DNA from: Candidatus Accumulibacter aalborgensis
GTDB taxonomy: Bacteria > Pseudomonadota > Gammaproteobacteria > Burkholderiales > Rhodocyclaceae
Reading direction: 5' to 3'
Length of the DNA: 64,000 nucleotides
NCBI RefSeq assembly: GCF_900089955.1
Contig: NZ_FLQX01000095.1
Coordinates: 1 to 64,000, forward strand
The translations under genes and the position numbers were made by a program. Below the pieces are notes generated by a model, which was not told the origin of the DNA, made no database searches, and saw nothing but the letters and a program-made list of their open reading frames with translations. This document shows, one piece after another, positions 12,483 through 21,493 of the stretch (position 1 is its first letter; the number at the start of each line of letters is the position of its first letter).

Positions 12483-12695
12483 TTGCTGTCGGCCATTGAA
12501 CAAACAAGGTTGAGAGTATCGAAAGACACCGAAGCGAAAAAGAAATCGCAACTTGGTCAGTTTTTTACGCCCGCAAGAACAGCTCAGTTCATGGCCAGCT
12601 TGTTTGTCGCAGGGGGTAGCCGTGAGTGTCGTTTGCTTGACGCTGGTGCAGGTATTGGCTCGCTTGCAAGTGCCTTCCTTGAAGAGACTGAATGA
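12483..12695 (+). pseudogene. N-terminal fragment of an N6-adenine DNA methylase
   Basis: The 70-residue frame starts at a TTG. It carries KSQLGQFFTPARTAQFMASLF and then CRLLDAGAGIGSLASAFLEE. These are the opening motif and the SAM-binding motif I of Eco57I-type/type I-like N6-adenine methyltransferases, which are several hundred residues long. The frame stops right after motif I, so the catalytic NPPF region is gone and the fragment cannot methylate DNA. Its TGA overlaps the lapB ATG (ATGA), so the break lies at the very start of lapB. The expected neighbour here is lapA, which I cannot find. It looks like the scar of an insertion and deletion. Confidence 0.75.
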
Positions 12696-13861
12696 TTGAA
12701 TTCGAGTACTGGCAGCTCCTGCTTTTCCCGCTCTTCTTCGGGCTGGGCTGGGCAGCGGCGCGCGTCGATATCCGGCATCTGGTGAAGGAATCGCGCGCTC
12801 TGCCGCGTTCGTATTTCCAGGGGCTCAACTTCCTGCTCAACGAGCAGCCGGATCGTGCCATCGAAGCCTTTGTCGAAGCGGTCAGGGTTGACCCAGAAAC
12901 CATCGAGCTGCATTTTGCCCTGGGCAGTCTGTTTCGCCGCCGCGGGGAAACCGAACGCGCCGTCCGCATGCACCAGAACCTCGTCGAGCGCGACGATCTC
13001 AAGCAGGACCTGAAGCTGCAGGCATTGGCGGAACTGGGGCAGGATTACCTCAAAGCGGGGTTACTCGACCGGGCCGAGGCCATTTTTGACAAGCTGCGCG
13101 ACTCGGAGCTCGCGGAAGACGCCAAGCGAAACCTGCTCGAGATCTATCAGTTGGAAAAGGATTGGGAAAAGGCGATCGCGATCGCCTCGGAGCTGCCGGA
13201 TTTCGCATCGCACAAGGAAATCGCCGAATACTATTGCGAACTGGCCGCCGCCGAGATGATTCGCTCGCGTCGGGATCTGGCGCTGAGCTACCTGCAGACC
13301 GCCTTTGAGAGTAACCGGAAGTGCGTCCGCGCCAGCCTTCTGCAAGGCGACATCCAGTTCCAGCAGGATCAGGTGGTCGCCGCGATCGAATCGTGGCAGC
13401 GGATCGAACAGCAGGAGCCGCCCTACCTGGCGCTGGTCGCCCAACGCCTGCTCGACGCTTTCCGCAAGCTGGATCGGCGGCAGGAAGGTCTGCAGTTGTT
13501 GCGCGGCTATCTTGAACGTTACCCTTCGCTGGACCTGCTCGACGTGGTCTTTCAACTGGTGCTCGAAGCTGATGGGCCGGAGGCCGCGTACCGGCTGGTT
13601 CGTGACGAACTGAAGCGCAACCCGACTCTGCTCGGTTTCGACAAGTTGCTCGAGGCAAGACTGCTGCTCGCGTCAGCAGAAATTCGCCCCGATCTGGATC
13701 TGGCAAAAGGGATCGTTCAGGGCTACACGCGGCGTCTGGCGCGCTATCGGTGCGATAATTGCGGTTTCAAGGCGCGCCAGTTCTATTGGCGCTGCCCGGC
13801 TTGCGGCGGTTGGGAAACCTATTCGCCCAAACGCACCGAAGAATTCGACCTCACACCTTAG
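12692..13861 (+). CDS. lapB: LPS assembly protein B (TPR, rubredoxin-like tail)
   Basis: LapB is an inner-membrane adaptor that controls LPS synthesis, in E. coli by steering FtsH to LpxC. The 389-residue protein has an N-terminal membrane helix (WQLLLFPLFFGLGWAAARV), about nine TPR helices from residue 45 on (PDRAIEAFVEAVRVDPETIELHFALG is the clearest), and a C-terminal metal-binding knuckle, CDNCGFKARQFYWRCPACGGW, with four cysteines. The start ATG overlaps the stop of the methylase remnant. Downstream are the heptose genes, in line with an LPS role. lapA, normally just upstream, is absent. Confidence 0.93.
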   Translation: MIEFEYWQLLLFPLFFGLGWAAARVDIRHLVKESRALPRSYFQGLNFLLNEQPDRAIEAFVEAVRVDPETIELHFALGSLFRRRGETERAVRMHQNLVERDDLKQDLKLQALAELGQDYLKAGLLDRAEAIFDKLRDSELAEDAKRNLLEIYQLEKDWEKAIAIASELPDFASHKEIAEYYCELAAAEMIRSRRDLALSYLQTAFESNRKCVRASLLQGDIQFQQDQVVAAIESWQRIEQQEPPYLALVAQRLLDAFRKLDRRQEGLQLLRGYLERYPSLDLLDVVFQLVLEADGPEAAYRLVRDELKRNPTLLGFDKLLEARLLLASAEIRPDLDLAKGIVQGYTRRLARYRCDNCGFKARQFYWRCPACGGWETYSPKRTEEFDLTP

Positions 13862-13868
13862 GAGTTGC

Positions 13869-13946
13869 ATGTTCCCATTCAGCGTGTTTGGCAGCGGCTG
13901 CACCCGCCGCCTGCGCACATTCTGCGGCGCCGATGCAGATCGGTGA
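13869..13946 (+). CDS. Possible 25-residue leader ORF overlapping hldE
   Basis: A strong TAGGAG sits five bases before ATG 13869, which opens a 25-codon frame (MFPFSVFGSGCTRRLRTFCG and five more residues) ending at TGA 13944-13946. The hldE ATG at 13933 lies inside this frame and has no ribosome-binding site of its own. The short frame may therefore deliver ribosomes to hldE by termination and restart. No known peptide family is recognised. It could also be chance. Confidence 0.35.
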   Translation: MFPFSVFGSGCTRRLRTFCGADADR

Positions 13947-14865
13947 TCTGTCGGCAGCGAGGCTGCTGGTCGTCGGCGATGTGATGCTGGATCGTTACTG
14001 GTTCGGTGACGTGGCACGCATCTCGCCCGAGGCCCCGGTGCCGGTGGTCAAGGTCCAGCGTAGCGAAGAGCGCCCCGGTGGGGCCGCCAACGTGGCGCGC
14101 AACGTCGCCGCGCTCGGTGCCGAGGTCGGCCTGCTGTCGGTCGTCGGCGACGACGAAGCCGGCCGGAGCCTGCAGCACCTCCTCGAGGCGAGCGGGATCG
14201 ACGTCAGCCTGCATATCGACCCAGCGATCAGCACCACCGTCAAACTGCGCGTGATCGGCCGGCAGCAACAACTGCTGCGCATCGATTTCGAAACTTCGCC
14301 ATCGCACGAAGTACTGCGCGCCAAATTGCTCGAATTCGAATCGCGCCTGCCTGCCTGCGATGCCGTGATCCTCTCCGATTACGGCAAGGGTGGCCTGGCG
14401 CATATCGGCGAGTTGATCCGCCTGGCGTGCGATGCCGGCAAGAAGGTTCTCGTCGATCCCAAGGGCGACGACTTCTCGAAGTATGCCGGGGCGACCGTCG
14501 TGACACCGAATCGCGCCGAGTTGCGCGCCGTGGTCGGTCGCTGGCACGACGAGGAAGAACTGGCGCGCAAGGCCGAGGCGCTGCGTGTCAGCCTCGGACT
14601 GCAGGCCTTGCTGGTGACCCGGAGTGAGGAGGGGATGTCGCTCTTCCACGCCGACGGCAGGCTCCATGAGAAGGCCGTGGCGAGAGAGGTCTTCGATGTT
14701 TCCGGCGCCGGCGACACGGTCATCGCCACTCTGGCGGTGATGCTGGCCGGCGGTGCCGCCTGGGCTGAAGCGGTGCACGCGGCGAACGTCGCCGCCGGGC
14801 TGGTGGTTGGCAAGCTGGGTACGGCGGTCGTCGGCGGCGCCGAGCTCGATGCCGCACTGAAATGA
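13933..14865 (+). CDS. rfaE1: D-glycero-beta-D-manno-heptose-7-phosphate kinase
   Basis: This PfkB/ribokinase-family enzyme phosphorylates heptose 7-phosphate at C1 on the way to ADP-heptose for the LPS core. Marks are [50 protein letters not shown] and the anion-hole/catalytic signature [13 protein letters not shown] with Asp as base. The 310-residue length corresponds to the kinase domain only; the adenylyltransferase half of E. coli HldE is not attached and not seen in this window. The open frame extends upstream to 13759 over lapB, but residues before ATG 13933 are not family-like. hldD follows after seven bases. Confidence 0.94.
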   Translation: MQIGDLSAARLLVVGDVMLDRYWFGDVARISPEAPVPVVKVQRSEERPGGAANVARNVAALGAEVGLLSVVGDDEAGRSLQHLLEASGIDVSLHIDPAISTTVKLRVIGRQQQLLRIDFETSPSHEVLRAKLLEFESRLPACDAVILSDYGKGGLAHIGELIRLACDAGKKVLVDPKGDDFSKYAGATVVTPNRAELRAVVGRWHDEEELARKAEALRVSLGLQALLVTRSEEGMSLFHADGRLHEKAVAREVFDVSGAGDTVIATLAVMLAGGAAWAEAVHAANVAAGLVVGKLGTAVVGGAELDAALK

Positions 14866-14872
14866 GGTAGAT

Positions 14873-15877
14873 ATGTACACGATCGTTACCGGCGCGGCCG
14901 GTTTCATTGGCTCCAATCTGGTGCGCGCGCTCAACGCGCGCGGTGTGCGCAAGATCATCGCGGTCGACAACCTGACCAGAGCGGACAAGTTCAGGAACCT
15001 CGTCGATTGCGATATTGCAGATTACATCGACAAGCAGGACTTTCTCGATCTCCTGCTTGGCGGCGACTTCGATGGGGATATCGATGCCATCCTGCACCAG
15101 GGGGCCTGTTCCGACACCACGGAGAGCGATGGGCGCTACATGATGGAGAACAATTATCGCTATTCCCTGGCCATCCTCGACTGGTGCCTCGATCAGGAAG
15201 TGCCTCTGCTTTACGCGTCGAGTGCCGCGACCTACGGTGGCGGCGGCGTTTTCAGGGAAGAGCGCGAGTATGAGGCGCCGTTGAACGTTTACGGATATTC
15301 GAAGTTCCTGTTCGACCAGGTCGTCCGTCGGCGCCTGGCCGATATCGGTTCGTTCAACTCGCAGGTTGTCGGCTTTCGCTACTTCAATGTTTATGGGCCG
15401 CGCGAGTCGCACAAGGGGCGCATGGCGTCGGTCGCCTTTCATCACTATCAGCAGTTTTGCAGTGCGGGCAAGGTCAAGCTGTTCGCAGCCTGCGATGCTT
15501 ACGCCGCCGGCGAGCAGCGGCGCGATTTTGTCCATGTCGACGACGTGGTGCAAGTCAACCTCCACTTTCTCGATCATCCTGAAAGCTGGGGCATCTTCAA
15601 CGTCGGTACGGGCCGCGCGCAGACCTTCAACGATCTGGCGGCGGCCAATGTCAATGCCTGCCGTGCGCTGAGCGGGCAAGCGGCGCTACCGCTCGCCGAG
15701 CTGGTGGCGCAGCGCTTGATCGAGTACATCCCGTTTCCAGAGGATCTCAAGGGCAAGTACCAGAGTTTCACCGAGGGCGACCTGTCGAAGCTGCGCAAGG
15801 CGGGCTATACCGCACCTTTCGTCGGCGTCGAAGAGGGCGTAGCGAAGTACGTTCTGTGGCTGAACAGCCATGGATAA
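14873..15877 (+). CDS. hldD: ADP-L-glycero-D-manno-heptose 6-epimerase
   Basis: HldD inverts C6 of ADP-D,D-heptose to give the L,D form used for the LPS inner core. The extended short-chain dehydrogenase fold shows the NADP-binding [15 protein letters not shown] near the N-terminus, [12 protein letters not shown], the family-typical [20 protein letters not shown], and the catalytic [10 protein letters not shown]. At 334 residues it is normal length. It follows the kinase gene and overlaps cysM by eight bases, so the heptose genes and cysM are probably one transcript. Confidence 0.96.
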   Translation: MYTIVTGAAGFIGSNLVRALNARGVRKIIAVDNLTRADKFRNLVDCDIADYIDKQDFLDLLLGGDFDGDIDAILHQGACSDTTESDGRYMMENNYRYSLAILDWCLDQEVPLLYASSAATYGGGGVFREEREYEAPLNVYGYSKFLFDQVVRRRLADIGSFNSQVVGFRYFNVYGPRESHKGRMASVAFHHYQQFCSAGKVKLFAACDAYAAGEQRRDFVHVDDVVQVNLHFLDHPESWGIFNVGTGRAQTFNDLAAANVNACRALSGQAALPLAELVAQRLIEYIPFPEDLKGKYQSFTEGDLSKLRKAGYTAPFVGVEEGVAKYVLWLNSHG

Positions 15878-16769
15878 GACGCTTGAAGACTACGTTGGCG
15901 ACACGCCGCTGGTGCGTCTGAAACGGCTGCCGGGTGCGGCCAGCGAAGCGCGCGGCAACCGGATTCTGGCCAAGCTCGAGGGCAACAACCCCGCCGGTTC
16001 GGTGAAGGACAGACCGGCGCTGTCGATGATCGCGCGCGCCGAGGAGCGTGGCGACATCAAGCCCGGTGACACGCTGATCGAGGCCACCTCCGGCAACACC
16101 GGAATCGCGCTGGCGATGGCTGCGGCCTTGCGCGGTTACCGGATGATTCTGGTCATGCCGGAGAATCAGAGTGTCGAGCGTCGGCAGACGATGCAGGCTT
16201 TTGGCGCCGAACTGGTGTTGACGCCCAGGGATGGCAGCATGGAACTGGCGCGCGATGTGGCCGAGGGCATGCGCAACGACGGGCGCGGCATCATCCTCGA
16301 TCAGTTCGCCAACCCCGACAACCCGCTGGCGCACTACGAAGGAACCGGACCGGAATTGTGGCGCCAGACCGAGGGGAAAATCACCCATTTCGTCAGCAGT
16401 ATGGGTACCACCGGAACGATCATGGGCGTTTCACGTTACCTCAAGGAACAGAACCCGGCGATCTGCATCGTCGGTTGCCAGCCCGAAGACGGCTCGCAGA
16501 TTCCCGGTATCCGCAAATGGCCGGAAGCCTACCTGCCCAGGATCTTCGACCGTTCGCGGGTCGATCGTATCGAATCGGTTTCGCAGGGAGAGGCTGAGGA
16601 CATGACTCGCCGCCTGGCTCGTGAAGAAGGCATTTTTGCCGGCATTTCCTCCGGCGGCTCGCTGGCGGTCGCGCTGCGGCTGGCCAGTGCGGTGGACAAT
16701 GCGACCATCGTCAGCATCGTCTGCGATCGCGGCGATCGCTATCTGTCGACCGGGGTCTTTCCGGCTTGA
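15870..16769 (+). CDS. cysM: Cysteine synthase B (O-acetylserine sulfhydrylase)
   Basis: CysM makes cysteine from O-acetylserine and sulfide, and in the B form can also use thiosulfate. The PLP-binding Lys46 lies in [12 protein letters not shown]. The phosphate-binding loop [10 protein letters not shown] and the GTTGTIMG loop are intact, and the C-terminus [11 protein letters not shown] is typical. The start [11 protein letters not shown] and the 299-residue length fit CysM rather than the longer CysK. It overlaps hldD by eight bases, an order conserved in betaproteobacteria. Confidence 0.94.
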   Translation: MDKTLEDYVGDTPLVRLKRLPGAASEARGNRILAKLEGNNPAGSVKDRPALSMIARAEERGDIKPGDTLIEATSGNTGIALAMAAALRGYRMILVMPENQSVERRQTMQAFGAELVLTPRDGSMELARDVAEGMRNDGRGIILDQFANPDNPLAHYEGTGPELWRQTEGKITHFVSSMGTTGTIMGVSRYLKEQNPAICIVGCQPEDGSQIPGIRKWPEAYLPRIFDRSRVDRIESVSQGEAEDMTRRLAREEGIFAGISSGGSLAVALRLASAVDNATIVSIVCDRGDRYLSTGVFPA

Positions 16770-16773
16770 GCGA

Positions 16774-17577
16774 ATGATGAAGCCGGTTCTCGTCTTCGAT
16801 ATCGAAACCATTCCCGATGTCGCCGGTTTGCGTCGTCTGCACGATCTCGATCCGGAACTGTCCGATGCCGAAGTCGCTGAACTGGCTTTTCAGCAGCGGC
16901 GGGCCTCGAACGGCAACGATTTTCTGCCGCACCACCTGCAGCGCGTGGCAGTCATCTCGTGCCTGCTCAGGGTGGGCCAGGATCTGCGCGTCTGGTCACT
17001 GGCCGAGCCCGACCAGGGTGAAGCTGAAATCATCCAGCGCTTCTTCGATGGCGTGGAGAAGTTTACGCCGCAGATCGTCTCCTGGAACGGCGGCGGCTTC
17101 GATCTGCCGGTACTGCACTATCGCGGGCTGATTCATGGCATCGTCGCCCAGCGCTACTGGGATCTCGGTGACGGCGACTACGCCGACAGTCGCGACTTCA
17201 AGTGGAACAACTACATCAGCCGCTATCACACGCGTCACCTTGACTTGATGGACCTGCTGGCCATGTATCAGCCGCGCGCCAGCGTGCAGCTCGACCAGCT
17301 TGCCAAGCTGATTGGCTTTCCCGGCAAACTCGGCATGGATGGCGGCAAGGTGTGGCAGGCCTGGCTGGCCGGCAAGGCGACCGACATACGCGACTATTGC
17401 GAGACCGATGTCGTGAACACCTACCTCGTCTCGGTTCGTTTTCGTCTGCTGCGTGGCGAGCTTTCGCGGGTCGAATACGCGGCCGAAATGGCGTTCGTGC
17501 GCGCTGAACTGGAAAAAATCGGCAAGCCGCACTGGCAGGAGTTTCTCGCGGCCTGGCAAATGGGAGGAATGGCATGA
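16774..17577 (+). CDS. Predicted 3'-5' exonuclease, PolB-like
   Basis: The 267-residue protein belongs to the DnaQ-like/PolB-like exonuclease group. Motif I is VFDIETIPD, with the DxE metal ligands at residues 9-11. Motif II is SWNGGGFDLPVL, and motif III is YCETDVVNTYLV with the last metal-binding Asp. It probably trims single-stranded 3' ends in repair, but its substrate is not known from the sequence. The ATG at 16774 (MMKPVLVFDIET) follows cysM by four bases. Its stop overlaps the next gene's start (ATGA), so the two are coupled. Confidence 0.85.
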   Translation: MMKPVLVFDIETIPDVAGLRRLHDLDPELSDAEVAELAFQQRRASNGNDFLPHHLQRVAVISCLLRVGQDLRVWSLAEPDQGEAEIIQRFFDGVEKFTPQIVSWNGGGFDLPVLHYRGLIHGIVAQRYWDLGDGDYADSRDFKWNNYISRYHTRHLDLMDLLAMYQPRASVQLDQLAKLIGFPGKLGMDGGKVWQAWLAGKATDIRDYCETDVVNTYLVSVRFRLLRGELSRVEYAAEMAFVRAELEKIGKPHWQEFLAAWQMGGMA

Positions 17578-18446
17578 GGCTCGAGCGCTGGATTCTAGGG
17601 ATCACGATAGGTATCACGACCGCGCTGGCACTGTGCCTGCCAGTGCACACGCAGGCCGCCGGCACACTCGAAAAGATCCAGGCGTCGAAGACGATTCTGC
17701 TCGGCTATCGCGAGACGTCGATTCCCTTCTCGTACACCGGCGACGACAATCAGCCCTGGGGTTATTCGGTGGACCTGTGTACCAAGGTGGCGGCGGCGAT
17801 TGTCAAGCAGTTGGGTCTGCAGGAACTCCAGTTGCAGTGGGTGCCGGTGACGCCCGAAACGCGCATTGCCAAACTGAACTCCGGGGCGATCGATCTTGAG
17901 TGTGGCTCGACCACGAGTACGCTTTCGCGAATGGAAGAAGTCGATTTCAGCCTCCTGATCTTCATCGACGGGGGTAGTTACCTGACGCGCAGAGCAGCCG
18001 GGATCAAGCGCTTCGAGGATCTGGCCGGCAAACGAATTGCCGTCGCCGCTGGCACCACCAGTGAGCGGACGATGGTCGATGCCCTGATGCAGCACAAGGT
18101 GGTTGCCGACTTGGTCAAGGTTAGCGACCACCAGCAGGGGATGGCCGCGATGGCCAAGGGGAAAGTCGACGCCTATGCCTCGGATCGGTCGCTGTTGATC
18201 GGGCTTGCTCTCGACTCAGGCAACCAGAACGACTGGGTGCTCGGGCCGGAAACCTTTTCCTATGAGCCCTATGCCCTGATGATGCGCCGCAACGATGCGG
18301 ACTTTCGCCTGGCCGTGAATCGTGAACTGGCTCGCCTCAGCCGTAGCCGCGAGATCCATGCCATTCATGACCGCTGGTTTGGCTTGCTCGGCAAACCGGG
18401 GCCTCGCCTGGAAAGTCTCTACTTCCTGAATGGCTTGCCGGAGTAG
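17574..18446 (+). CDS. Periplasmic amino-acid-binding protein (SBP family 3)
   Basis: This is a 290-residue exported solute-binding protein. An N-terminal signal peptide (WILGITIGITTALALCLP, with a likely cut near THTQAAG/TLEK) is followed by the family 3 pattern. Marks are SKTILLGYRETSIPFSY, GYSVDLCTKVAAA, RIAKLNSGAIDLECGSTTST, and a second lobe starting FEDLAGKRIAVAAGTTSE. It resembles glutamate/aspartate-binding GltI. No permease or ATPase gene is adjacent, so it may serve a transporter elsewhere. It is coupled by ATGA overlap to the exonuclease gene, with no obvious functional link. A convergent gene lies 12 bases downstream. Confidence 0.85.
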   Translation: MRLERWILGITIGITTALALCLPVHTQAAGTLEKIQASKTILLGYRETSIPFSYTGDDNQPWGYSVDLCTKVAAAIVKQLGLQELQLQWVPVTPETRIAKLNSGAIDLECGSTTSTLSRMEEVDFSLLIFIDGGSYLTRRAAGIKRFEDLAGKRIAVAAGTTSERTMVDALMQHKVVADLVKVSDHQQGMAAMAKGKVDAYASDRSLLIGLALDSGNQNDWVLGPETFSYEPYALMMRRNDADFRLAVNRELARLSRSREIHAIHDRWFGLLGKPGPRLESLYFLNGLPE

Positions 18447-18458
18447 CGGCTGTTGGTT

Positions 18459-19268
18459 CTAACTCCTGGCTTTTTCGTCCGCTTCGCTGCTCGTTGCGAC
18501 CAGGTCCCGATAGGCGTGCCAGGTGGCGTGGCCGATCAGCGGCATGGTCACTATCAGGCCAATGAAAAGCGTGGCAAAGCCGAGGGCGGTGAGCAGGACG
18601 ATACAGGCGGCCCAGGCGAGCATCGGACCAGGGTTGTAGCCGAAGGTGACCAGGCTGGCAATGGTGGCGGTGACCGCATCGGTCCTGCGGTCGAGCATCA
18701 AGGGCAGGGCGACCACACTGATCGCGAAAAGGAAGAGCGCGAAGAAGATGACGACGATAAAGTAGGCGACGGCGAAGTCCGCCTGCTCGAAGGTCAGGAC
18801 GGTCCGCACGACGTCCGCGAAGGTCGGTAGTCCGCCATCAAAAAAGAGCGCAAAAACAATCAGGGACGCGCGTGCCCAGAGCAGCAGGACGACCACCATC
18901 AGGGCCGCAAAGACGCCCACATTGGCCAGATTGGGGCGCCAGGCGGCGATGCTGAGGCGCAGCTCTGGCGATTCTCCGCGTTCGATTCGCCGACTCAGGT
19001 CGTAGAGGCCCAGCGCCAGGAAGGGCCCGAACAGCAGCAGGGCGATCGTCAGGCCGGCAAAGAGGACGTAGGCGTTGGCAAAAACCGCCTGGATCAGCCA
19101 GCCGGCGCCAGCGAAACAGGCGCCATAGAACAGGCTGGCCCGGCCACCCCGGCGAAAGTCCTGCCAGCCGGCATTGAGCCAGCCCGGGATGGCGCCGGCA
19201 GTGATCTGGCGGATGACCGGGAAGCGGCTGGCAGGGTTTTCGCTGTCTGCCGTCTCATTTTCGCTCAT
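18459..19268 (-). CDS. DUF2189-type integral membrane protein
   Basis: The 269-residue protein starts at ATG 19268 (MSENETADSENPA). After a soluble N-terminus carrying the family segment GWLNAGWQDFRRGG come about six hydrophobic segments. These include LFYGACFAGAGWLIQAVFA, LLLFGPFLALGLYDLSRR and FIVVIFFALFLFAISVVALP. The charged LYDLSRRIERGE and the late PLIGHATWHAYRDLV are typical of the DUF2189 family, whose function is not established. It ends convergently 12 bases from the binding-protein gene. Confidence 0.85.
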   Translation of the reverse strand: MSENETADSENPASRFPVIRQITAGAIPGWLNAGWQDFRRGGRASLFYGACFAGAGWLIQAVFANAYVLFAGLTIALLLFGPFLALGLYDLSRRIERGESPELRLSIAAWRPNLANVGVFAALMVVVLLLWARASLIVFALFFDGGLPTFADVVRTVLTFEQADFAVAYFIVVIFFALFLFAISVVALPLMLDRRTDAVTATIASLVTFGYNPGPMLAWAACIVLLTALGFATLFIGLIVTMPLIGHATWHAYRDLVATSSEADEKARS

Positions 19269-19412
19269 GGATGCGGCCCTTGCAATGGAAGTCGTGCTGT
19301 GAGAATCGTAACATGTTGCTCGGGCGCGTCCACAATCCCCTTTGCTGTGGCGTACAATCCTGGCGGGTAGCGCCTTGGCGGCGCCTCGTTCTTCACGCAA
19401 AGGGGGTCAGAA

Positions 19413-19631
19413 ATGGATGGTTTTCTTCTGTTGCTGGGGCGGGTCGCCGGCATTGGTGGCCTGGGGCTCTGTCTTGTCGCTTTGGTCGCTCGTCTGCTCG
19501 GGATCTTCTACCTGGGCACTCTCCAGGTGGGAACCCTCCTGCAGGGCGGTATCGGCGCGATCGTCATTGCTTGTTTCTTCCTCTTGCTGGTGCTGGTCGC
19601 TCAAGGCAGGGCAGAGCGTTCGCTGCGCTAG
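19413..19631 (+). CDS. Small two-span membrane protein
   Basis: This is a 72-residue hydrophobic protein preceded by AAAGGGGG about eight bases before the ATG. Two membrane segments are visible, LLLLGRVAGIGGLGLCLVAL and AIVIACFFLLLVLVAQG, separated by a short loop. No family is recognised. A TACAAT hexamer at 19353-19358 could serve as a -10 box, but the -35 region is poor. Confidence 0.65.
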   Translation: MDGFLLLLGRVAGIGGLGLCLVALVARLLGIFYLGTLQVGTLLQGGIGAIVIACFFLLLVLVAQGRAERSLR

Positions 19632-19798
19632 CCGCAGTGGTCTGCTGATTAACGTGGGCTGACGCCTCGGTCAGTGCTCCGCTACAAAGGGGAGTGGGTT
19701 GTCCTGCGAGCGTGCCGCTGAATATCGGCGCCAGATCGGTGGTAGTTGTGGTTTCGTTCCAGTTTCGTTGGCTAACCAAGGGGTGTATGCTGCGACCC

Positions 19799-20038
19799 AT
19801 GAGCACCGTGACTTTCGACACCTTGGAAGCCCTTCGCCGGCTTCGCGAAGCTGGCTTCGACGAGAAGCAGGCAGAGACCGTGGTGCGCGTGCTATCGGAC
19901 GCCCAAGACAGTCTGGTGACGCGCGAGCATTTCGACGCGAAAATCGAGATACTCCGGATCGAGAACGCGCATACCCGATGGATGCTTGGCGCCGTCCTGG
20001 CCGTAGCTGTTGCCAACTTCGCCAAGCAGTTCTTCTGA
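19799..20038 (+). CDS. Small coiled-coil, tail-anchored protein (DUF1640-like)
   Basis: The 79-residue product starts MSTVTFDTLEALRRLREAGF. It continues with EKQAETVVRVLSDAQDSLVT and a charged helix, and ends in one hydrophobic segment (MLGAVLAVAVANFAKQFF). This is the layout of short bacterial relatives of the DUF1640/CCDC90 coiled-coil family, which are anchored in the membrane by the C-terminus. I chose ATG 19799 over an upstream start at 19694 because only the later part is family-like. Function is unknown. Confidence 0.7.
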   Translation: MSTVTFDTLEALRRLREAGFDEKQAETVVRVLSDAQDSLVTREHFDAKIEILRIENAHTRWMLGAVLAVAVANFAKQFF

Positions 20039-20108
20039 TCGATCTTCATCCGGCTTCGGCTGTCGACGGGCCGCTGCCTGCTTCGGGTCGCTGAATCGGA
20101 GATAGCTG

Positions 20109-20114
20109 TATACT
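20109..20114 (+). promoter_or_regulatory. Possible -10 box for rimO
   Basis: TATACT lies 29 bases before the rimO ATG, at a sensible distance for a short leader. No clear -35 is seen 16-18 bases upstream, so this is tentative. Confidence 0.3.
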
Positions 20115-20142
20115 CTCGGATTATCCATCTGAACAGTTTGTC

Positions 20143-21468
20143 ATGCAAACCCCTAAAAGTATAGGTATGGTGTCGTTAGGATGCCCGAAGGCGCTGGTCG
20201 ACTCCGAACAGATCCTTACCAGGCTGCGCGCCGAGGGCTATCTGATCTCACCTTCCTATGAAGGTGCCGATCTGGTGGTCATCAACACCTGTGGTTTCAT
20301 CGATGCCGCTGTCGAGGAGTCGCTAGACGCCATCGGCGAGGCATTGGCCGACAACGGCAGGGTGATCGTCACCGGTTGCCTGGGGGCGAGGGAAGATCTG
20401 ATCCGCAAGGCGCATCCGCGGGTTCTGGCGGTGACCGGTCCGCATGCTGCTGACGAGGTGCTGCAGCACGTGCATGCGCATCTGCCGCAGCCGCACGACC
20501 CGTTCAGCAGTCTGGTTCCGCCACAGGGGATCAAGCTGACGCCACAGCATTTTGCCTACCTCAAGATTTCCGAGGGCTGCAACCACAGTTGCACCTTCTG
20601 TATCATCCCCTCGATGCGCGGCCCGCTGGTCAGTCGACCGATCGGTGACGTGATCCAGGAGGCGAGGACGCTGGCCGACGCAGGCGTGCGCGAACTGCTC
20701 GTCATCTCGCAGGACACCAGCGCTTACGGCGTAGACCTGAAGTACCGGACCGGCTTTGTCGGTGGTCGTCCCCTGCGCACCCGGCTGCGCGAACTGTGCG
20801 CGGCGCTCGGCGACCTGGGAATCTGGGTGCGCCTGCACTACGTCTATCCCTATCCGAGTGTCGACGCGCTGGTACCTATGATGGCCGAGGGCAGGATACT
20901 GCCGTATCTCGATGTCCCTTTCCAGCACGCCAGCGCACGCATTCTGACGGCCATGAAGCGCCCGGCCAGTGCCGAGAACAATCTGGAGCGCGTCCGCGCC
21001 TGGCGGGCGGTCTGCCCCGAGATCACCATCCGCAGCACCTTCATCACCGGCTTCCCCGGTGAAACCGAAGCGGAGTTCGAGGAGCTGCTGGCTTTTCTCA
21101 AGGAGGCTCGTCTCGACCGTGTCGGCTGTTTCGCCTATTCGGCGGTCGAGGGTGCGGCAGCCAATGCTCTACCCGGTGCGCTACCGGAAGAGGTTCGCGA
21201 GGAGCGTCGACGGCGTCTGATGGAATTGCAGGAGGACATTTCTGCCGAGTTGCTGGCCGCCAAGATCGGGCGTGAGATCGTCGTCCTGGTCGATGAGGTG
21301 GACGACGAGGGAACGATCGCTCGTTCGGCGGCCGACGCGCCCGAAATCGATGGGCTGGTGTTCATCAATGACCACTTCGACGCAGAGCCCGGCGATTTTC
21401 TGCGCGTGCGGGTCGTTGATTCCGACGAGCACGATCTTTACGCCGAGGTCGCTGTCAGCGCCGCCTGA
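20143..21468 (+). CDS. rimO: Ribosomal protein S12 methylthiotransferase
   Basis: RimO adds a methylthio group to a conserved aspartate of ribosomal protein S12. The 441-residue protein has the N-terminal UPF0004 domain ([16 protein letters not shown], with cysteines for the auxiliary cluster), the radical SAM motif CNHSCTFC (Cys146, Cys150, Cys153), and a C-terminal TRAM domain ending in [22 protein letters not shown] and IPSMRGP separate RimO from the tRNA enzyme MiaB. It stands as a single gene, convergent with dnaE2. Confidence 0.96.
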   Translation: MQTPKSIGMVSLGCPKALVDSEQILTRLRAEGYLISPSYEGADLVVINTCGFIDAAVEESLDAIGEALADNGRVIVTGCLGAREDLIRKAHPRVLAVTGPHAADEVLQHVHAHLPQPHDPFSSLVPPQGIKLTPQHFAYLKISEGCNHSCTFCIIPSMRGPLVSRPIGDVIQEARTLADAGVRELLVISQDTSAYGVDLKYRTGFVGGRPLRTRLRELCAALGDLGIWVRLHYVYPYPSVDALVPMMAEGRILPYLDVPFQHASARILTAMKRPASAENNLERVRAWRAVCPEITIRSTFITGFPGETEAEFEELLAFLKEARLDRVGCFAYSAVEGAAANALPGALPEEVREERRRRLMELQEDISAELLAAKIGREIVVLVDEVDDEGTIARSAADAPEIDGLVFINDHFDAEPGDFLRVRVVDSDEHDLYAEVAVSAA

Positions 21469-21493
21469 GCGGCTGCCCCGGTACCCTTGCCGC

